A stretch of DNA of 64,000 nt from assembly GCA_015501585.1 (NCBI GenBank), contig JADNRY010000201.1:1-64000 (forward strand), written 5' to 3'. Positions 1 to 12,692 of this stretch are shown here, piece by piece. A model generated the notes under the pieces. That model made no database searches. It worked only from the letters and a program-made list of their open reading frames with translations, and was not told the DNA's origin. Every line of letters begins with the position of its first letter. Positions within the stretch are counted from its first letter, which is position 1. The translations under genes and the position numbers were made by a program. Source of the stretch: Rhodocollybia butyracea (Eukaryota; Basidiomycota; Agaricomycetes; Agaricales; Omphalotaceae).

Positions 1-1
1 C

Positions 2-385
2 CAGGAGGAGGGAGAAGATTTTGCAGCGTTTATAATTCGGTTTGAGGAACTTGCATTCCGAACTGAATATAATGAACCCGCACTGATCAATCGACTTCGG
101 AAGGCGGTAGTACCATGGTTAGATCTTAATATTTCAGCGCAACCTGGCCGCCCTCAGACACTCTCGGAATGGACACGCCGCTACCAGGACTTGGATGCGG
201 CATGGAATCAGCAGATTAGGAGTCGGATGAAGGTATCCAATGACTTGGAGCCACCCTTAGATTCCGAAAATGACTTCCAACTTGACTATGTCAATCCGCC
301 GATATCAACAATGGATGATTTTGCTAACGGAGAACTTGATCTCACACCACAGGATGATGTGCAAATTTCCTGGGACCCGGGATAA
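2..385 (+). CDS. Ty3/gypsy-type Gag, C-terminal part (cut by window start)
   Basis: An open frame runs from base 2 to a TAA at 383-385 with no start in the window. The first 45 residues resemble the Retrotrans_gag fold: a helix ending in FIIRFEEL, then a TEYNEPALINRL stretch, then PQTLSEWTRRYQDLDAAW. An acidic tail ends DDVQISWDPG. No zinc knuckle is seen. Gag would form the particle in which the element is reverse transcribed. Only about 170 bases separate the stop from a polypurine tract, so there is no room for pol downstream. This points to a gag-only, non-autonomous element or an internally deleted copy. A domesticated gag gene is the alternative. Confidence 0.6.
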   Translation, partial: QEEGEDFAAFIIRFEELAFRTEYNEPALINRLRKAVVPWLDLNISAQPGRPQTLSEWTRRYQDLDAAWNQQIRSRMKVSNDLEPPLDSENDFQLDYVNPPISTMDDFANGELDLTPQDDVQISWDPG

Positions 386-555
386 CACCCGCCGTTGAGT
401 ACTTCATCTATTTGTCTATTTTTTCTGTTCAACTTTTGGTTCCGACAAATTTTATCTTTTCCATTGGCGCCTGCCATCTATGTCCTTAAATGTTTTATTT
501 ATGTTTTCAACTACTTACATGCTGGGCCTAGCGTCTCCTTGCGGGCTCGGAGCTT

Positions 556-565
556 GAAGGGGGGG
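556..565 (+). promoter_or_regulatory. Polypurine tract of the Ty3-like element
   Basis: GAAGGGGGGG lies three bases before TGTCATG at 569, the usual place of the plus-strand primer next to a 3' LTR. It follows the gag stop by about 170 bases. Confidence 0.5.
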
Positions 566-568
566 TAA

Positions 569-1426
569 TGTCATGCCCTAGGCATATACAGACTGCCGAC
601 GTTTCCTGCTTACCATTACATAACCCGCTTCCGCCGCATTTCCGGTTCCGATACACTTCCGCTTTGCTTCTGTCTTACTATTTCCTTCACCGTACACTTT
701 CTATGATCCCGCCGATCCATTCTCCATCATTCTTACAATCATACATATGCTTTATGCTCATCCCGCTGCTTCCGCTTATGTTTATCATTGTCTTTCATCC
801 CTTGTACTTCTTTTGGCTATTCTTGTCTTTTCTACTCTCAGATTATTACCTATCGCTACTCCGGTCCTTGAGTACCCTTTATATAGTTCTGTACCATGTC
901 AAGTACAGTAGATTGGAAATATTGCTTAACCCCTTGACTCGTGTGCCCTTGTGTGTTCCGGTTTCTCGCTTTATCTGTTTCTTTAACTCTGTTTCTTCAC
1001 TCCATCGTTTTCACAACCTCTGCAATTTACTATCATCTATTTGGTTCCGCTCTGTTTGCGCCGCATCAGGTCAGCTACCGCTTGACCTTCCACTTCCGCT
1101 CATATCGCTATCAAAGCCGCTTGCACTTAGTGGGTCCTACCCTTCGAGTCGGAAACTCATCTACTCTTAGGCTTACTCGCCAAGTTCATTCTATCGCCTG
1201 TACGGACCTGCCGTCCCTACATTAGTCCCTTGGACGATCCCGACACGAGTCTTACATCCATAGGCACTTCGGAACCGTTCTACACTCACATCCTTTCACA
1301 TCTCAAACCAACTTTCCCAGTTCGGCTGAACAACAGAAGTACGGAGCGTATCCGCACTTTGGTTTCCAGGTTTGTAACCCGCGCTCGAAGGATTCCGCCT
1401 AGATCCTTACACCTTCACATCAAACA
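569..1426 (+). mobile_element. Putative 3' LTR of the Ty3-like element
   Basis: The segment starts with TG right after the polypurine tract. It is strongly C/T-biased on the plus strand and holds a TATA-like TTTATATAG at 878-886. It could end with CAAACA near 1426. The right edge is a guess, because the 5' LTR and target duplication lie outside the window. Open frames of 60-200 codons here reflect base bias and look non-coding. Confidence 0.4.
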
Positions 1427-1429
1427 TTG

Positions 1430-2045
1430 ATGCTCACGTATTTATTTCTTTTTTTTCGCATTTCTTTTTTGCGACTGACATTATTTTCTGACAGCGCTGT
1501 AAGTAAAATTCAGAAATTGATCCGTACGGGCTTCTCGCTGTTGATCGCCGTATCTATAGAGAATCTCATCAGTTGGGCGCTCCCGTTCAGGTAAGCGCTG
1601 TAAAGATCCTCGGATTCATACTTTGTCAAATAGAGCAACAAGAACAGCGGCAATGAATAAATGGTTTTAGATTTACATACACATAATCGTAATGAGTGCC
1701 CGAGGTCCATGTCCCGATTTAGCTACATCAGTTTGTCTACTTCAAAAAATCATGATCCAACGTAGCACCTTCTTGCTTTCCATATCAAATCACGCTGTCA
1801 TGAACATGCATAGCTGTACAAAGTATTCTGGAACTTACCCGCAGCATCATTAAAACATGCCGATGTTAATTGTTCAAATCACCCGCTCAGCGGAAATGTG
1901 TAGTGAAATTTGGCGATTATCCTTTTATGCTTTATTCCAAATTTCAGTCAGGGCCATTTAACTGAAAGCCACTGATTATCCTAATAAGGCTAATTAACTT
2001 TCTTTCTACACACAAGTCCGCTCTTTTCCTAGGTTTGGTGTGATT
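1430..2045. other. No gene seen
   Basis: AT-rich sequence with only short, low-complexity open frames on both strands. No splice-linked frame or family signature was found. Confidence 0.4.
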
Positions 2046-2047
2046 GG

Positions 2048-2200
2048 ATCTCCAGCAAATAGATTGAATTACCAGCGAATTGTATTGAATTACCAGCAAA
2101 CCGTATTGAATGTCCAGCGCTGGACATACGCAGGTGTCCTGGGGCTCTGGAAGCGCTGGGAGCACTGGCAGGCTCCTCCCAGTGCTGCTCACACAACCCA
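2048..2200. repeat. Short tandem repeat (about 21 bp x 3) and GC-rich palindromes
   Basis: Three units built on CCAGC...TATTGAATTA follow each other at about 2050-2115. They are followed by the palindrome TCCAGCGCTGGA and an inverted pair AGCACTGG/CCAGTGCT within the next 80 bases. The stretch could form a stem-loop. No function is assigned. Confidence 0.45.
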
Positions 2201-3615
2201 CGTTTTGCTGATGTGACTTGATGAAATTAAAACTGAGTCTGAGTCAGATTATAACTAATATTGCAAAGACTACTACTACTTACTGAAACCCACCACAAAT
2301 AAAGACTAACACTCAACCTATTGAAGCAATCCAAGGTATCTTATTGCAACTAGAGACTTACAACTATATATATAACTGTATTATACTTAACCCTGGTCCA
2401 AGCAGAACATCTAATCAGGTAAAGAGATTGATGTGATGTGCCGAGGTTTTGAGAACATTCTAAGATCATGCCATGGTGTCTCGCAGATTTAAGACAGCGC
2501 GCGAAATGATAGTATTTCTGGTACTATGGCTGTTTGGGTCCTAGGGATATGATCTGCACAAGTTACGATATGTAAAATTTCAAAAACTATGTATTATAAC
2601 CTGTTCCCATAGCTTGTTTCCTTTCATTATTTTGAATGAGTAGTTTAGATACATTACTCAAGTCTCAAGCTCTGATTGGATTTCGTGGATTTATGGATTT
2701 GCTCAAGATTTACTTAAGGTAGAATTTATAAATAGATTGCAATATTGAAGATTGTAAACAGAACTGTAACAATGAAAACTTGATTGGTGAGAAGTTGGTG
2801 AAGAAACCCGAGGAAAATCCATTTGAGAGCTTATTTCTAGCATAAGTATGATAGGACTAAGTAGTAGGATGTTGTGATGATCTGTTTGTACTTAATTAAA
2901 GTTTTCCAGGACCATACAAACCAGACAGAAGGCTCCAATAAAAGATCTTCATTGATTCTTCAACTTGATATCCCAGCGCAAATTCATGCATCTAGCATTG
3001 AGAAACTTGCACCTCTTGCACAGTGTTGCCAGGCCTCATTTTTGAGCCTAGGTGAATACCGGTTAACCAGAGCTCAGCATTTTATGAACTCACTACCATT
3101 AGGCTTAGCTATCCATACAGTCTCGGCTCTCCAGAAAAGCATTGCACAATGCCCATTTTAAGTACCTTTTATAGGATATGAGATAATATTCGCAATGCCT
3201 CGGAGAAATTGAGGTGATGATCATTGGTAACCCCGAGCCGATGATCGGCAATGTCAATAGGGGACTACTCGTCTTGCTACTCGTTGTTTGATCCCTTATT
3301 TGACTTGGAGATTCCTGGACCTAACTTCAACAACCCTCCGATTACTCTACAATATACTTTGTATATAAGGAAAGCATTTACCAAGACATTCACACAAGTT
3401 ATGGAACAACCAGGCAAGCGCCGTGTACGTATGTTCTAACAGGTCTGAGGTGACACTACAATGTTTACAGTAAGTGGGAATTGCAATAGATATTATATGT
3501 TTGTCTGGGAGTAATGGAGAGTCTCCATTATAGGTGAATGGACGTTGTGGATCAGAATGACTACTGATATTGGACAATGGATAGATTGCCTGTAATATGT
3601 ATTGATAAGATATTA
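2201..3615. other. No recognisable gene
   Basis: Mostly AT-rich. One open frame at 2874-3161 (+, 95 codons) has no recognisable motif and no splice partners. It is listed only so the interval is accounted for. Confidence 0.35.
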
Positions 3616-4917
3616 TTATTTATAGGATCTGCTGAAACCAGGAGTTAAACTCACAGTTGCCAAAATCATCATATATGCACCAAAATCCAGAGGTGGGCCA
3701 GTTGAGTGAAAGAATAACACATCTGGAGTGACAGGGGATTTGAAATTAGTCCTCATGAGGTTTATGTTGCCAGCGCCTCCATCGCCTAGTACATCGCCTC
3801 CAAAGCGGCCAATGACAGTCGTTTTGAAAAGAACCACAACATATATCATCTGCACTGTGCAGAAACTGGCGCCCGACTCAACTAGCAGGAGCAAGATTTT
3901 AAGAATATATGTTTTTTGTATACTGCAGCTTGTCTCAGGAGTCCACGATGAGCCTTATCTCATGTCACAGTCAATTATTATGAGCAAAGCCAGAAGGAGA
4001 AAGGGAGATAATACCATGCTTTCCAACCAATCAACAATGTTGCAGTCACATTAACAACTAAGGAAAGCACAACTGAAGTCCAGTCAAGGCTGCTAAACCG
4101 ATTGACTGTCCACCCAAAACTTGTTACGACATAAAGGAAGCTATTGTGTTGTCCAGTGCCAGTTGGATTAAGTTCAAATAATATATCAGCAATGCAATCC
4201 AGAGCGTTGATGCCTAGGCGCAAAAATTTCCACTAATAACCTGAAGGAGAATACAATAAATGCCAAAGACAAGCTTACCTATGCTACCAACCAGAATGAC
4301 AAATAGAGTAGTTTTCCAAAACCAGCTTTTTGAAAATAGAATCCATGCCCTCCATACTACAACGATGTCACTCAAAAGAAGCTGAATCAACTAGGAATGA
4401 GCAAAAGGACCACATTATCTGGATTGTATTTAACTTACATTGAGTGTTCCAGGAATGCGACAATATTTTGACCTTAAGGGTCCCGGAGACCCCCTCCCCT
4501 CCCCTCATGATACGGCCGAGCTGCCCCAGGCATACCCCTTGATGAAAACTAAAATCAAGCACACAAACAGCCCAAGCTTTGGTTTTTCAAAGGATGAGCT
4601 GTAAATGAAAGTCAGATATTATCTTGGACATTGTCCCCCAGAAAAGAGGAGATGATTGTAAAGGGGTAGTGGGCTAGGACCCTCAAGAAGTGGGGTCAGA
4701 AAGGGCAGCACATACTACGCACATCTGTTTAATTGCAATGATGGTTCCAAGAAAAAAGGCACCTGAAAACCCAATGAAAACCCCTAAGTAGTCAATGAAT
4801 AAGCCATGGAACTGTACAATATAGCGTACTACAAATGGGCATTAGGATTCCTACCTCTTGAACTACTGTAATCCATGTGCTGCCAAGGTCTTCAAAGATG
4901 ATACTATTATCGCTCAT
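3616..4917 (-). pseudogene. Multi-pass membrane protein (Agaricomycete 7-TM-like), probably broken
   Basis: This looks like a receptor-like seven-helix membrane protein of a family common in mushrooms. Spliced pieces from the start at 4917: 4917-4855, 4811-4723, 4598-4536, 4472-4439, 4390-4279, 4213-4015, then a last exon ending at 3616. Introns have GT-AG ends and the phases agree up to 4015. Hallmarks are LLLSDIVVVWRAW, then ATLLIGWKAW, then LLLLVESGA. After 4015 a plausible loop (AHRGLLRQAAVYKKH) and the ESGA helix lie in different frames. The step at the A-run near 3897 would be healed by one extra A, so it is either a real frameshift or a sequencing error. A second mismatch at the preceding exon join is unexplained. 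The end of the last exon is also irregular. Its better-preserved relative is at 22.6-24.2 kb. Confidence 0.6.
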
Positions 4918-5318
4918 AGGTCTTAGTAGTCCAAAAGTGGTGGTAAGTTGACATTAGCGTTGAAGCATGCCATCTTATATATATTCTAGTCCTATCTTTA
5001 TAGGTGTAGGAAACTCTCATGTGGCAACCGGAAACTGGGAGATCAATTCATCGTGTACACGAGGTCGTTAGTTCAGTGAATGAACGCAGCACCGCATATG
5101 TCGCGGTTTCGCAGTATTGCACACCAGCTCTTGAGATTGTGAATATTTCAATTGGGAGGCTTGTTATGGCAAGCTAATAGACGACCAGGGTAGTTTTATC
5201 ATTGACCTTTTAACGCGGTATAGGTGAATTGCTTGGGGTTGCTGAGGTTATTAGCCGTGACGGGACTTGGACCATGCCGGGCAGTTTACCTCCTTTCTCC
5301 CTTGCGTCAAGTCTGGGA
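4918..5318. other. Intergenic, nothing recognised
   Basis: Upstream of the membrane-protein pseudogene. No motif stands out. Confidence 0.3.
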
Positions 5319-6960
5319 GCATTTCGTTGGCTCCTTGCTCAAACGCAAGGTGCGTTGCGGTGGCCCATAATGGCCCTCATTTGGGTCTTCAGGAACAGTT
5401 TCAATCTGTGACGAGCAACAGAAGACAGTCTCAGTTAGAACAAAATGGAACGAAAGTGGCTTTCTGAAAAACATAGACGGCCTTCAGTGCCCGGGGACTA
5501 AGACGTTCGGCCAGTACTTCTTCAAATTGCGGCTGAGAAGAACCGAGTATATGTGTACCGAACTTTTACACCTTCGTCGCTTACTGGTCCGTATTGTTAT
5601 GTACACGTAACGGAAGGCAAGACCGCAAAGATGAGAAGGATTATATGGAGAGATTATATGGAGAACACCGGGCGTACGAGGCGAAAAAATCAGCAAACAA
5701 CAGTTGGTTCCAGGATATAAGGATCAAGATGTATAAAGAATCATGGCGACACGGAGTCGGAGGGGCATATCCTTTATGGTCACGCCGTCTTGAGCCCATC
5801 CGCCCAATAGCCCCACCCGCACGCAACAGACTCCCCACTTTCCTATCTCTGTTCTTAGTCCATTCCAATAACTACCGTTCCCTCGATGTCCGCCTCGGGC
5901 GGATAGGCTCGACCGGAGTGATCGAGATGATATCCGTATTGAATATTGAGATAGACGAAGGAATACCGGAAGGTGCAGAGGCGGAGAGTGTGCCAGTCGG
6001 AAGAGAGGACGACAGATGAACCAGCGCATCCCCTTATTGAGTTTCATTGTTGGCGGAAACTTTTCAAGAATGCGACAAAAGTAACTCGGCGGCGGCGTGG
6101 AAGACATCGATCCACCCCCGAGCACCAAGCGCAAGTTCAGCAGTCTCTGTCTCAGTCCCGTTACCATATCCTTTCCTCTTCTCATACACAAGCCCATGGG
6201 TCTCACTATCCTAACTGCCATAGCTCTCTCTCCTTTTCAATGTATCTAAATGCGTTAAACGGTATTGGAACTCGCTTGAATAGCTAGCTTATCAGCACAG
6301 GACCATGGCGCTTCCGACCAGCGGCGATCGGGTGTTTAAACGTTCAGCGCTGCAGCGCCCAGCGCCAGCGGTGGATCTAGCTTTTGTGCTGGAATATTCG
6401 GTATCTATTTTTCCAAGACAGAGTTTGGTGGGTAAATCTTCGAAACATGACGAGTCAAAATTTCCAGTTGCACGGGGAAAAGGTCTGTCTACTCTTCCAT
6501 CAGCGCCGCGAAAAGAGAAAAGATACATATACCGTACTGCGGTTCTCCAAGGCGGTTGCATTATCGATACTTCAAATCTGAAAGTTCCTCATCTAAAAGA
6601 CTTGAACGTTCAGAGAAAAGTGGCCTGCAAGCAATAACTGACATCAAAGTCTGGAGAGATATGAACGGAAGTAGGTTCATTGACTGGAGAGATGCAATAA
6701 GTGGCTGGAACAAGAAAAAGTAGCTTCCACACGTACACCTGCGCAACGGACAACTTTTAAGAGAACCGTTTACCGGAGTTTGGATCTGAACAACGAGATA
6801 CTGGATGCAGTATGGTGCAGTAGCGACGTGTCAAAGCTTCAGCATGTCGAGCCCAAAATGAGGGCATAGTCGTGAGTTGACAAAAGAGGTTATCTGTACT
6901 GGTTCTGGTTGAAAACAAAACTACCGGTCCGCAGGGATTCCGAGATTCTGGCCACAATCA
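5319..6960. repeat. Dispersed repeat, copy A
   Basis: Starts near GGGAGCATTTCGTTGGCTCC and ends near AACTACCGGTCCGC. The same order of blocks recurs at 9301-11640 in the same orientation with roughly 10-15% divergence and small gaps. On the minus strand both copies share a short frame MSSTPPP-YFCRILEKF (6110-6050 here). It has no continuing exon that I can support. No LTR, terminal inverted repeats or pol domains are visible, so this is either a segmental duplication or an unclassified non-autonomous element. Confidence 0.6.
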
Positions 6961-7650
6961 CACCCGACGACATCTCCCTGCTCTTCTTGCCTCTGGGGCG
7001 AGTGGCTTTAATATTACATTATTTGTTCATCCAGTACCTATCACCTCGCGCGATGCGTTCAGGTCTATTCTTCTAGCTTGCGACTTGGCTACTCCCGCGT
7101 TCGACAACCTGCCAGTTTTTGTGCTTTGGAACTGCCTGGTCAGGCCATCTACTGCACGCCACCAATCCTTCCTCTGTTATCACTTGTTTTCGGTTCGGGG
7201 CCTGAGAACAGATATTAATGGGCACCCATTTTCAATTCTTGTACTTCATAGGGCAATCTCTCACTGCACCAGTAGCTCTTGAGAAAGAAGATATCAATAC
7301 ATTCGGGCAGGTACGAAAAGGTCAAAGAGTAATTTACTAAACACCTTAATTGATTTACTTCAAGTACAAAGCACCATATATGATTGAACTCAACAAGCAT
7401 ATCCGGAAGCATACAGAACTGTTGTATATTTATATACCGATTTTTTAGAATACAATTTTTGATGCACGAGTCAAAGGTCCCGACTTCTCAATAAGTCCCA
7501 AACTGCCCCGAACGGCGTGATAGAAAAAGTCCCGAATGTTTGACTTGTACGCATCCTGGCTAAGCTGAAAAGTTGGTAGTCTCTGATGCTTGAATGAAGC
7601 TGGTGTGGACTGTGATTTGAAAAGAATAGAGAGTAGAGAAATCAAGAGAC
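6961..7650. other. No gene seen
   Basis: Spacer between repeat copy A and the hydrophobin 3' end. Short open frames only. Confidence 0.35.
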
Positions 7651-8101
7651 CTAGAAATTAGCAAAAGTAACAGGAACACAGCCGACAGAGATGAGTCCAC
7701 CTGCAGAGCTTCAGTCAGTAATGGAGCCATGAGATGTAAGGCATCATTCTTACCCGTGGCATTGTCAGTACAGCAAACAGCTTGAGCAGAGCTACAAAAA
7801 GAACAGTAAGTTTCAAGTCTAACACATGATGGTAAATGGCCTACCAGGTGCCTCCACCATCAAAGCTAATGTCGGAGCAAGTAAGACCAACAAGTCCAGT
7901 CACATTCCCAACTGGGATACCAACGATCCCAAGGAGCATGAGAGTAAAGGGATCTGCGACAGCTTGCGAGGCAGTTTGGACGCTGCTGCAGCACTGAACC
8001 GGACCAGTGTAGCAGCTGCTAGCGGGTTCATCACGAGGAGCGGGCGAGGCGAGTGCAAGAGTAGCAAGAGCGGCGGAAACGAAAGTAAGTTTGAGCTGCA
8101 T
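7651..8101 (-). CDS. Class I hydrophobin
   Basis: A small secreted amphipathic protein that self-assembles at air-water interfaces and coats hyphae and spores. Exons 8101-7845, 7791-7754 and 7700-7651 join in phase (257+38+50 nt, 114 residues), with two 53-nt GT-AG introns. The N-terminal signal peptide is MQLKLTFVSAALATLALAS. All eight cysteines are present in the class I order: C30, CC37-38, C75, C85, CC91-92 and C105. The segment between the third and fourth cysteines is long (36 residues), as in class I. The end GLISVGCVPVTF is typical. The introns near the C-terminal cysteine pairs also match mushroom hydrophobin genes. The gene is intact and stands alone, flanked by both copies of the dispersed repeat. 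Confidence 0.95.
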
Positions 8102-8166
8102 GATGATGTAGTTGAACGACGACTGTTAATTGTTCGAGTAAAGAACTCCCCCAACTTAGGCTAACC

Positions 8167-8180
8167 TTTATACCTATTGG
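8167..8180 (-). promoter_or_regulatory. TATA box and CCAAT box of the hydrophobin gene
   Basis: On the minus strand CCAAT (8180-8176) is followed by TATAAA (8172-8167), 66 bases before the hydrophobin start at 8101. Order and spacing fit a fungal core promoter. Confidence 0.55.
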
Positions 8181-9300
8181 TTTTCCACAAAGCCTGCCTA
8201 AAGATACCACTCTTACCCAGATGCACATAGCCCACCCATCTTACTTCTCAATAAGAAGATTTGGTATTGAGCCGGAGCCTATCTGAAGAATGGAATGTTG
8301 GGTCCTCGAAGTCACCCAAAAGAACAAGGAATGGAATTGAACAGATCCTTTTCAAGGCAATATCATTTGGTGTCCCTGAATTCCGGAACGTAGGCTTTGT
8401 TCAAGGTAGAAGAAACCGGAAGATCAGATGAATCCAAATTCAGTCAACAGTTCATGGAATGCGAGGACATTAGGCAGCATAAAATTCTACATGTGGTACA
8501 TCTAGTGATACGAGACGTCCTTTGAAGATCTCACAAACGAAGTAGGATGTATAGAAATTGGCTCAGCGCCTTTCTATTACCGTTGGGGATGACATAGGAG
8601 GTGTGATTTTTGATGTATATCCTGCACTTGGGAGCGGAATGAGAAAATCTACAGTGACATAGTGTGCAGGGAACCGCCCCCCCATGATGCATGAGTATCA
8701 GACAAGACTGCACATCTTCCTTGATTTTAGATAGTTTTGATATTGCCGAAATGGCTGTTGAGACGTCGAGCTTGAGACCTTGAGGAGCTAGTCATGAAAA
8801 GAAGGTTAATCATTTACTTTTGTTGCGACGGCCTTCTGTACAACGTGATGCCTGTAAATGGATAGGTCAGCAGAGACGGATAGCAAGAAATCAGGACGTT
8901 ATGACAGCCAAAAGCCGTGGGATTCTTGTAGAGAACGGGCAGCTTCGCCAGCCTCCATCTACCGATTTTTTGATACTTTGGCCGGAAAAGCTTGCACTGA
9001 CGGTACTTAAATGAGGGCATAATCACATTCTTTTCGGTGTTCTCAGCTGCATTGCCATCGAGTTGGCATTTTCCTTCGCCACGTTTGTGCAGGTCGCAGA
9101 ATCCTGTAGAATGTTCCTCTATCGGGGCTTTGGTGTTACTCGAATGAGAGCCAATGCCAATACCAAAAAGTTGACGTTGAGGTAATTCGTATCCAAGTTG
9201 ATGTAAATTCTTGAAAGTCATGCAGCGCGAATCTACATTACTATCGAGGTCAGTATCTATATTATGAGACGAGCAAGCGCACCTATGGATCAATTATAAC
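8181..9300. other. No recognisable gene
   Basis: A 159-codon minus-strand frame at 8814-9293 has no recognised domain, signal peptide or splice partners. Its cysteines and histidines are scattered without a finger pattern. It may be a chance frame or a decayed gene. Confidence 0.3.
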
Positions 9301-11640
9301 CAGGGGGCATCTCGTTGGCTCCTCGCTTAAACGCAAGGTGTGTTGCGGTTGCCAATAATGGCCCTCATTTGAGTTATCAGGAACAGTTTTACTCGGTGAG
9401 GAGCAACAGACGGCAGTCTCAGTAGCAACAAAATACTTCTTCAAATTGCGGGCTTACTGAGAAGAACCGAGTATATGGGCACCAAGGTACCGAACCTTTA
9501 CACCTGTCACTTACCGGTCCGTACCGTTATGTACATATAAGGGAGGGTAAGACCGCAAAGATGAGAAGGATTATAAGGAGGGATTATAGAGAACATCGGG
9601 CGAACGAGGCAAAAAAAAACAGCAAATGACAATTGATTCCGGGATATAAGGATCAAGATGTAGAAGTATGGCGGCACAGAACCGGAGAGGCCATGTCTTT
9701 CACGGTCTCCGACGCTGTCTTGAACCCATCCTCCTTCAGCAAGAAATGCTCCCACCCAGACGCCGCAGACTCCCCACTATCCTGTCTCCGTTCCTTGTCT
9801 ATACCGGCAGTCCCTTCAATGTACGGCTCGTGTAGATCAGCTGGGACCCAGAGTCGTCGAGATGATATCCGTTGCTATGATCATCGATTTTCGAGATAGG
9901 TGAAGGGATGTCGCAAGATGCAGAGGTGGAGAGTGTGTGCCAGTCAGAAGAGAGGACAACACAGGAGGGAATTCGAATCACCGTATCCCCTTATTGAGTT
10001 AGATCGTTGGCGAAAACTTTTCAAGAATGCGACAAAAGTAACGCGGCGGCGGCGTGGAAGACATCCATTCCACCCCCAAGCACCACGCGCAATTCCAGTT
10101 GACACCAACTACCCCCTGTCTCGGTCCCGTACCATATCCTTTCCTCTTCTCGGTGGTACCATACACAAGCCCCTGGGTCTCGCTATCCAAACTGCCGTAG
10201 CTCCCTCTGCTTTTCAAGGTATTCAAATGCGTTAGACGGCATCGTAACTCGCTTGAATAGCTAGCTTAGCGACACAGGATGACGATGCTTCTGACCAACG
10301 ACAGCCACAGTTTGCAAGGTGGGGGTGGCGACAAAGCAAATTAAGGGTCTGCGGAAGTAGTGGCATTGAAACTCGTTAGGTCGGACGGAGCGACGGAAGG
10401 TGAACTATCTTGTTCCGGGACGAACGGAGGGCATCGTGAGGACCAAGTGAAGGAATAACGACCTGGACCGAGATTTTTCGACAACATTCGAGAAAAGCAA
10501 TTCGTACCTGATGAAGAACCTCCTTGGTTCCAAAGGGAAGCCGGTTTGGGTGGTAAAACCGAAGGAACGATGAGTTCTTGTATGAATCATACGGGAAGTC
10601 AACGTGAAAGACGTTCCTAGAAGACAAGAGTGCCCGCAACCATAAATTGGCAAATGGTGATGAGCGCTGGCACCATTCGTCCCAGCGCAGCACTTCGGGC
10701 CAAGCACCAAGATTTCAGACAAAACGAAGAAGCCGTGGACGGAGAACTGACAGACTGACAGTCGATGGATGATGTCGTTGAGCGCACAGGATAAATGTGT
10801 CGATTTCCGGGTAGAAAGTTGCGCTGGAGAGATCGAATGGAGAGGTTGTTTTAGACCTGGATCCAGTTAACCGAAATTGAGCGTTGAGCGTAGAGTTAGT
10901 TCTGCGAGTTCAATGAGTAAAGAGAACAACCAAAAGTATCCTTTTACTCACCGAGTAGCGCTAACTTGTGACGACGTTGGACCATAAGCCGTTGTCCAAC
11001 CTTGATTGTTCCTTTTCCTAGTCGTCCGTCTCGTCCTAGGGTGGGTGCTCGAGTGTTCAACCAGCAGTGGATCTAGCTTTTATCCTGGAAAGATACGCGA
11101 TTCATGATCTGGGAAAGTGCAATATCCATCGTTTCAAGACAGAGATTCGCGGTTAAATCTTCGACGAGATCAATGAGCCCAAATTTCCAGTTGAAGATCT
11201 GTCTACTCTTCCATCAGCGCGGCGAAAAGAGACAAATACATATACCGTACTGTGATTCTCCAGGGCGGTTGCATTATCCTGAAAGTTCCTCATCTAAAAG
11301 ACTTGAACGTTCAGAGAAAAGCGGCCTGCAAGCAATAACCCAAAGTCTGGAGGGATATAAGCGGAAGTAGGTTCATTGACTAAAGAAATGCAATAAGCGG
11401 CTGGAACAAGAAAAAGTAGCCTTCACACGTACAACTGACAGGGAAACTGCGCAACGGACAACTTTTGAGAGAGCCGTTTACCGGAGTCTGACTGAACGAC
11501 GAGATGCTCGGATGCAGTAGCAACGTGTCAAAGCTTCAGCATGTCGATCCCAAACTGAGAGCAGACTCGAGTCGCTCGAGCTGGTTCTGGTTGAAAACAA
11601 AACTACCGGTCCGCGGTGATTCCGGTGATTCCGACATTAA
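9301..11640. repeat. Dispersed repeat, copy B, with an internal insertion
   Basis: Direct repeat of 5319-6960. Matching blocks include AAGACCGCAAAGATGAGAAG, GGATATAAGGATCAAGATGT and the AAGAATGCGACAAAAGTAAC region. About 750 bases at roughly 10310-11055 have no counterpart in copy A. A GGTGGG occurs at both edges of that insert and may be a short target duplication, but this is weak. Confidence 0.6.
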
Positions 11641-12630
11641 GATCACCTGCCGCGCTGCGGCTTTATTTTGAGCTTGAGCGATGACCATATTGAGTTTTCT
11701 CCCTGCCTTTATAACTCTTCATGCCTCTTGGGCACGCCACCAATGCGATACGCAAATTCCTCTATCACTTGCCACAGAGTTGTTCTTCCTAATGCAGCAA
11801 GAGTAGTCGAAAATTTGACTACGACAGGTGAAAGCAAGTGACCTGGGTAGACCTCATGCAAACAAGCTATCACTCATCTCAAGGGGGGACTCTACTTTCC
11901 AGGGCATGTCGAATATATCATTTGATACAAGATCAAGGAAGGAATTCGACCAGCTTCGATCATGGAGTTTTCACCATCTGATCTCTGGTACAATCGGTAT
12001 GTTCCTCCAGACACTATCAACAACCGTTGATCGTTGACATGCTGATAGGATGGCCTCCGACTATGAGGCACAAGTGACTTACTACGCCAGGCACTCGAGC
12101 AGCGACATAAACATAAGTACTTATTGACTTAATCTTCCATCGGGGTGGCGTTTGAGTCCTGAAACCTGTGCAACCTAATGAAGAACTCCCAACTAATTAG
12201 ACGATTTCTAGGCGATTTTTTTTTCGAGCCTTCTCCCGAGAGTATGCGAAAAGATTGACCAAATGGTTTCGCATCATCATTGGAGTAAGTTCAGAACTGT
12301 CCAACATGCGGGCCCATAATGAAAGAGAGTGGTGACTTCGGTAACTACGAAAAAGAGAGTTCCGGAAAACAAGCGTATACCGAGGGCCTTCTAACATCAT
12401 TGTCTTCATTGAGTATAGCCGGTAAAGCTTTGTCCAAACTGAGCCTGATTGGTTTTGATGACTTAGTTTACCATCGCTGATAAAACCTCACTCAAACACT
12501 CCCGGGATCTGTGGTGCAAGAACGCTGGTAAACTGTGGATATCATATCACGGCTGCCTTTGCCTATGGGCCGCGCACCCCGGTACAAAGATCCTTAACGC
12601 TGCTGCGCAGCAATCCCCGACTACAAGACA
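11641..12630. other. No gene seen
   Basis: Short open frames only (for example 12197-12409, -). Nothing recognised. Confidence 0.35.
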
Positions 12631-12692
12631 AATGTACTTGGGGTCACATCTTGCCCCTTCATCTTTTGTTCATCTTATAGTATTTCCTGTTA

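Noticed and set aside
568..1170. 200-codon open frame downstream of the Ty3-like gag
   Set aside because: It lies in strongly C/T-biased LTR-like sequence and translates to low-complexity Leu/Ser/Phe/Pro. A second overlapping frame looks the same, so base bias explains it.
7826..8164. 112-codon plus-strand frame
   Set aside because: It is antisense to the hydrophobin gene, whose eight cysteines and splice sites are clear.
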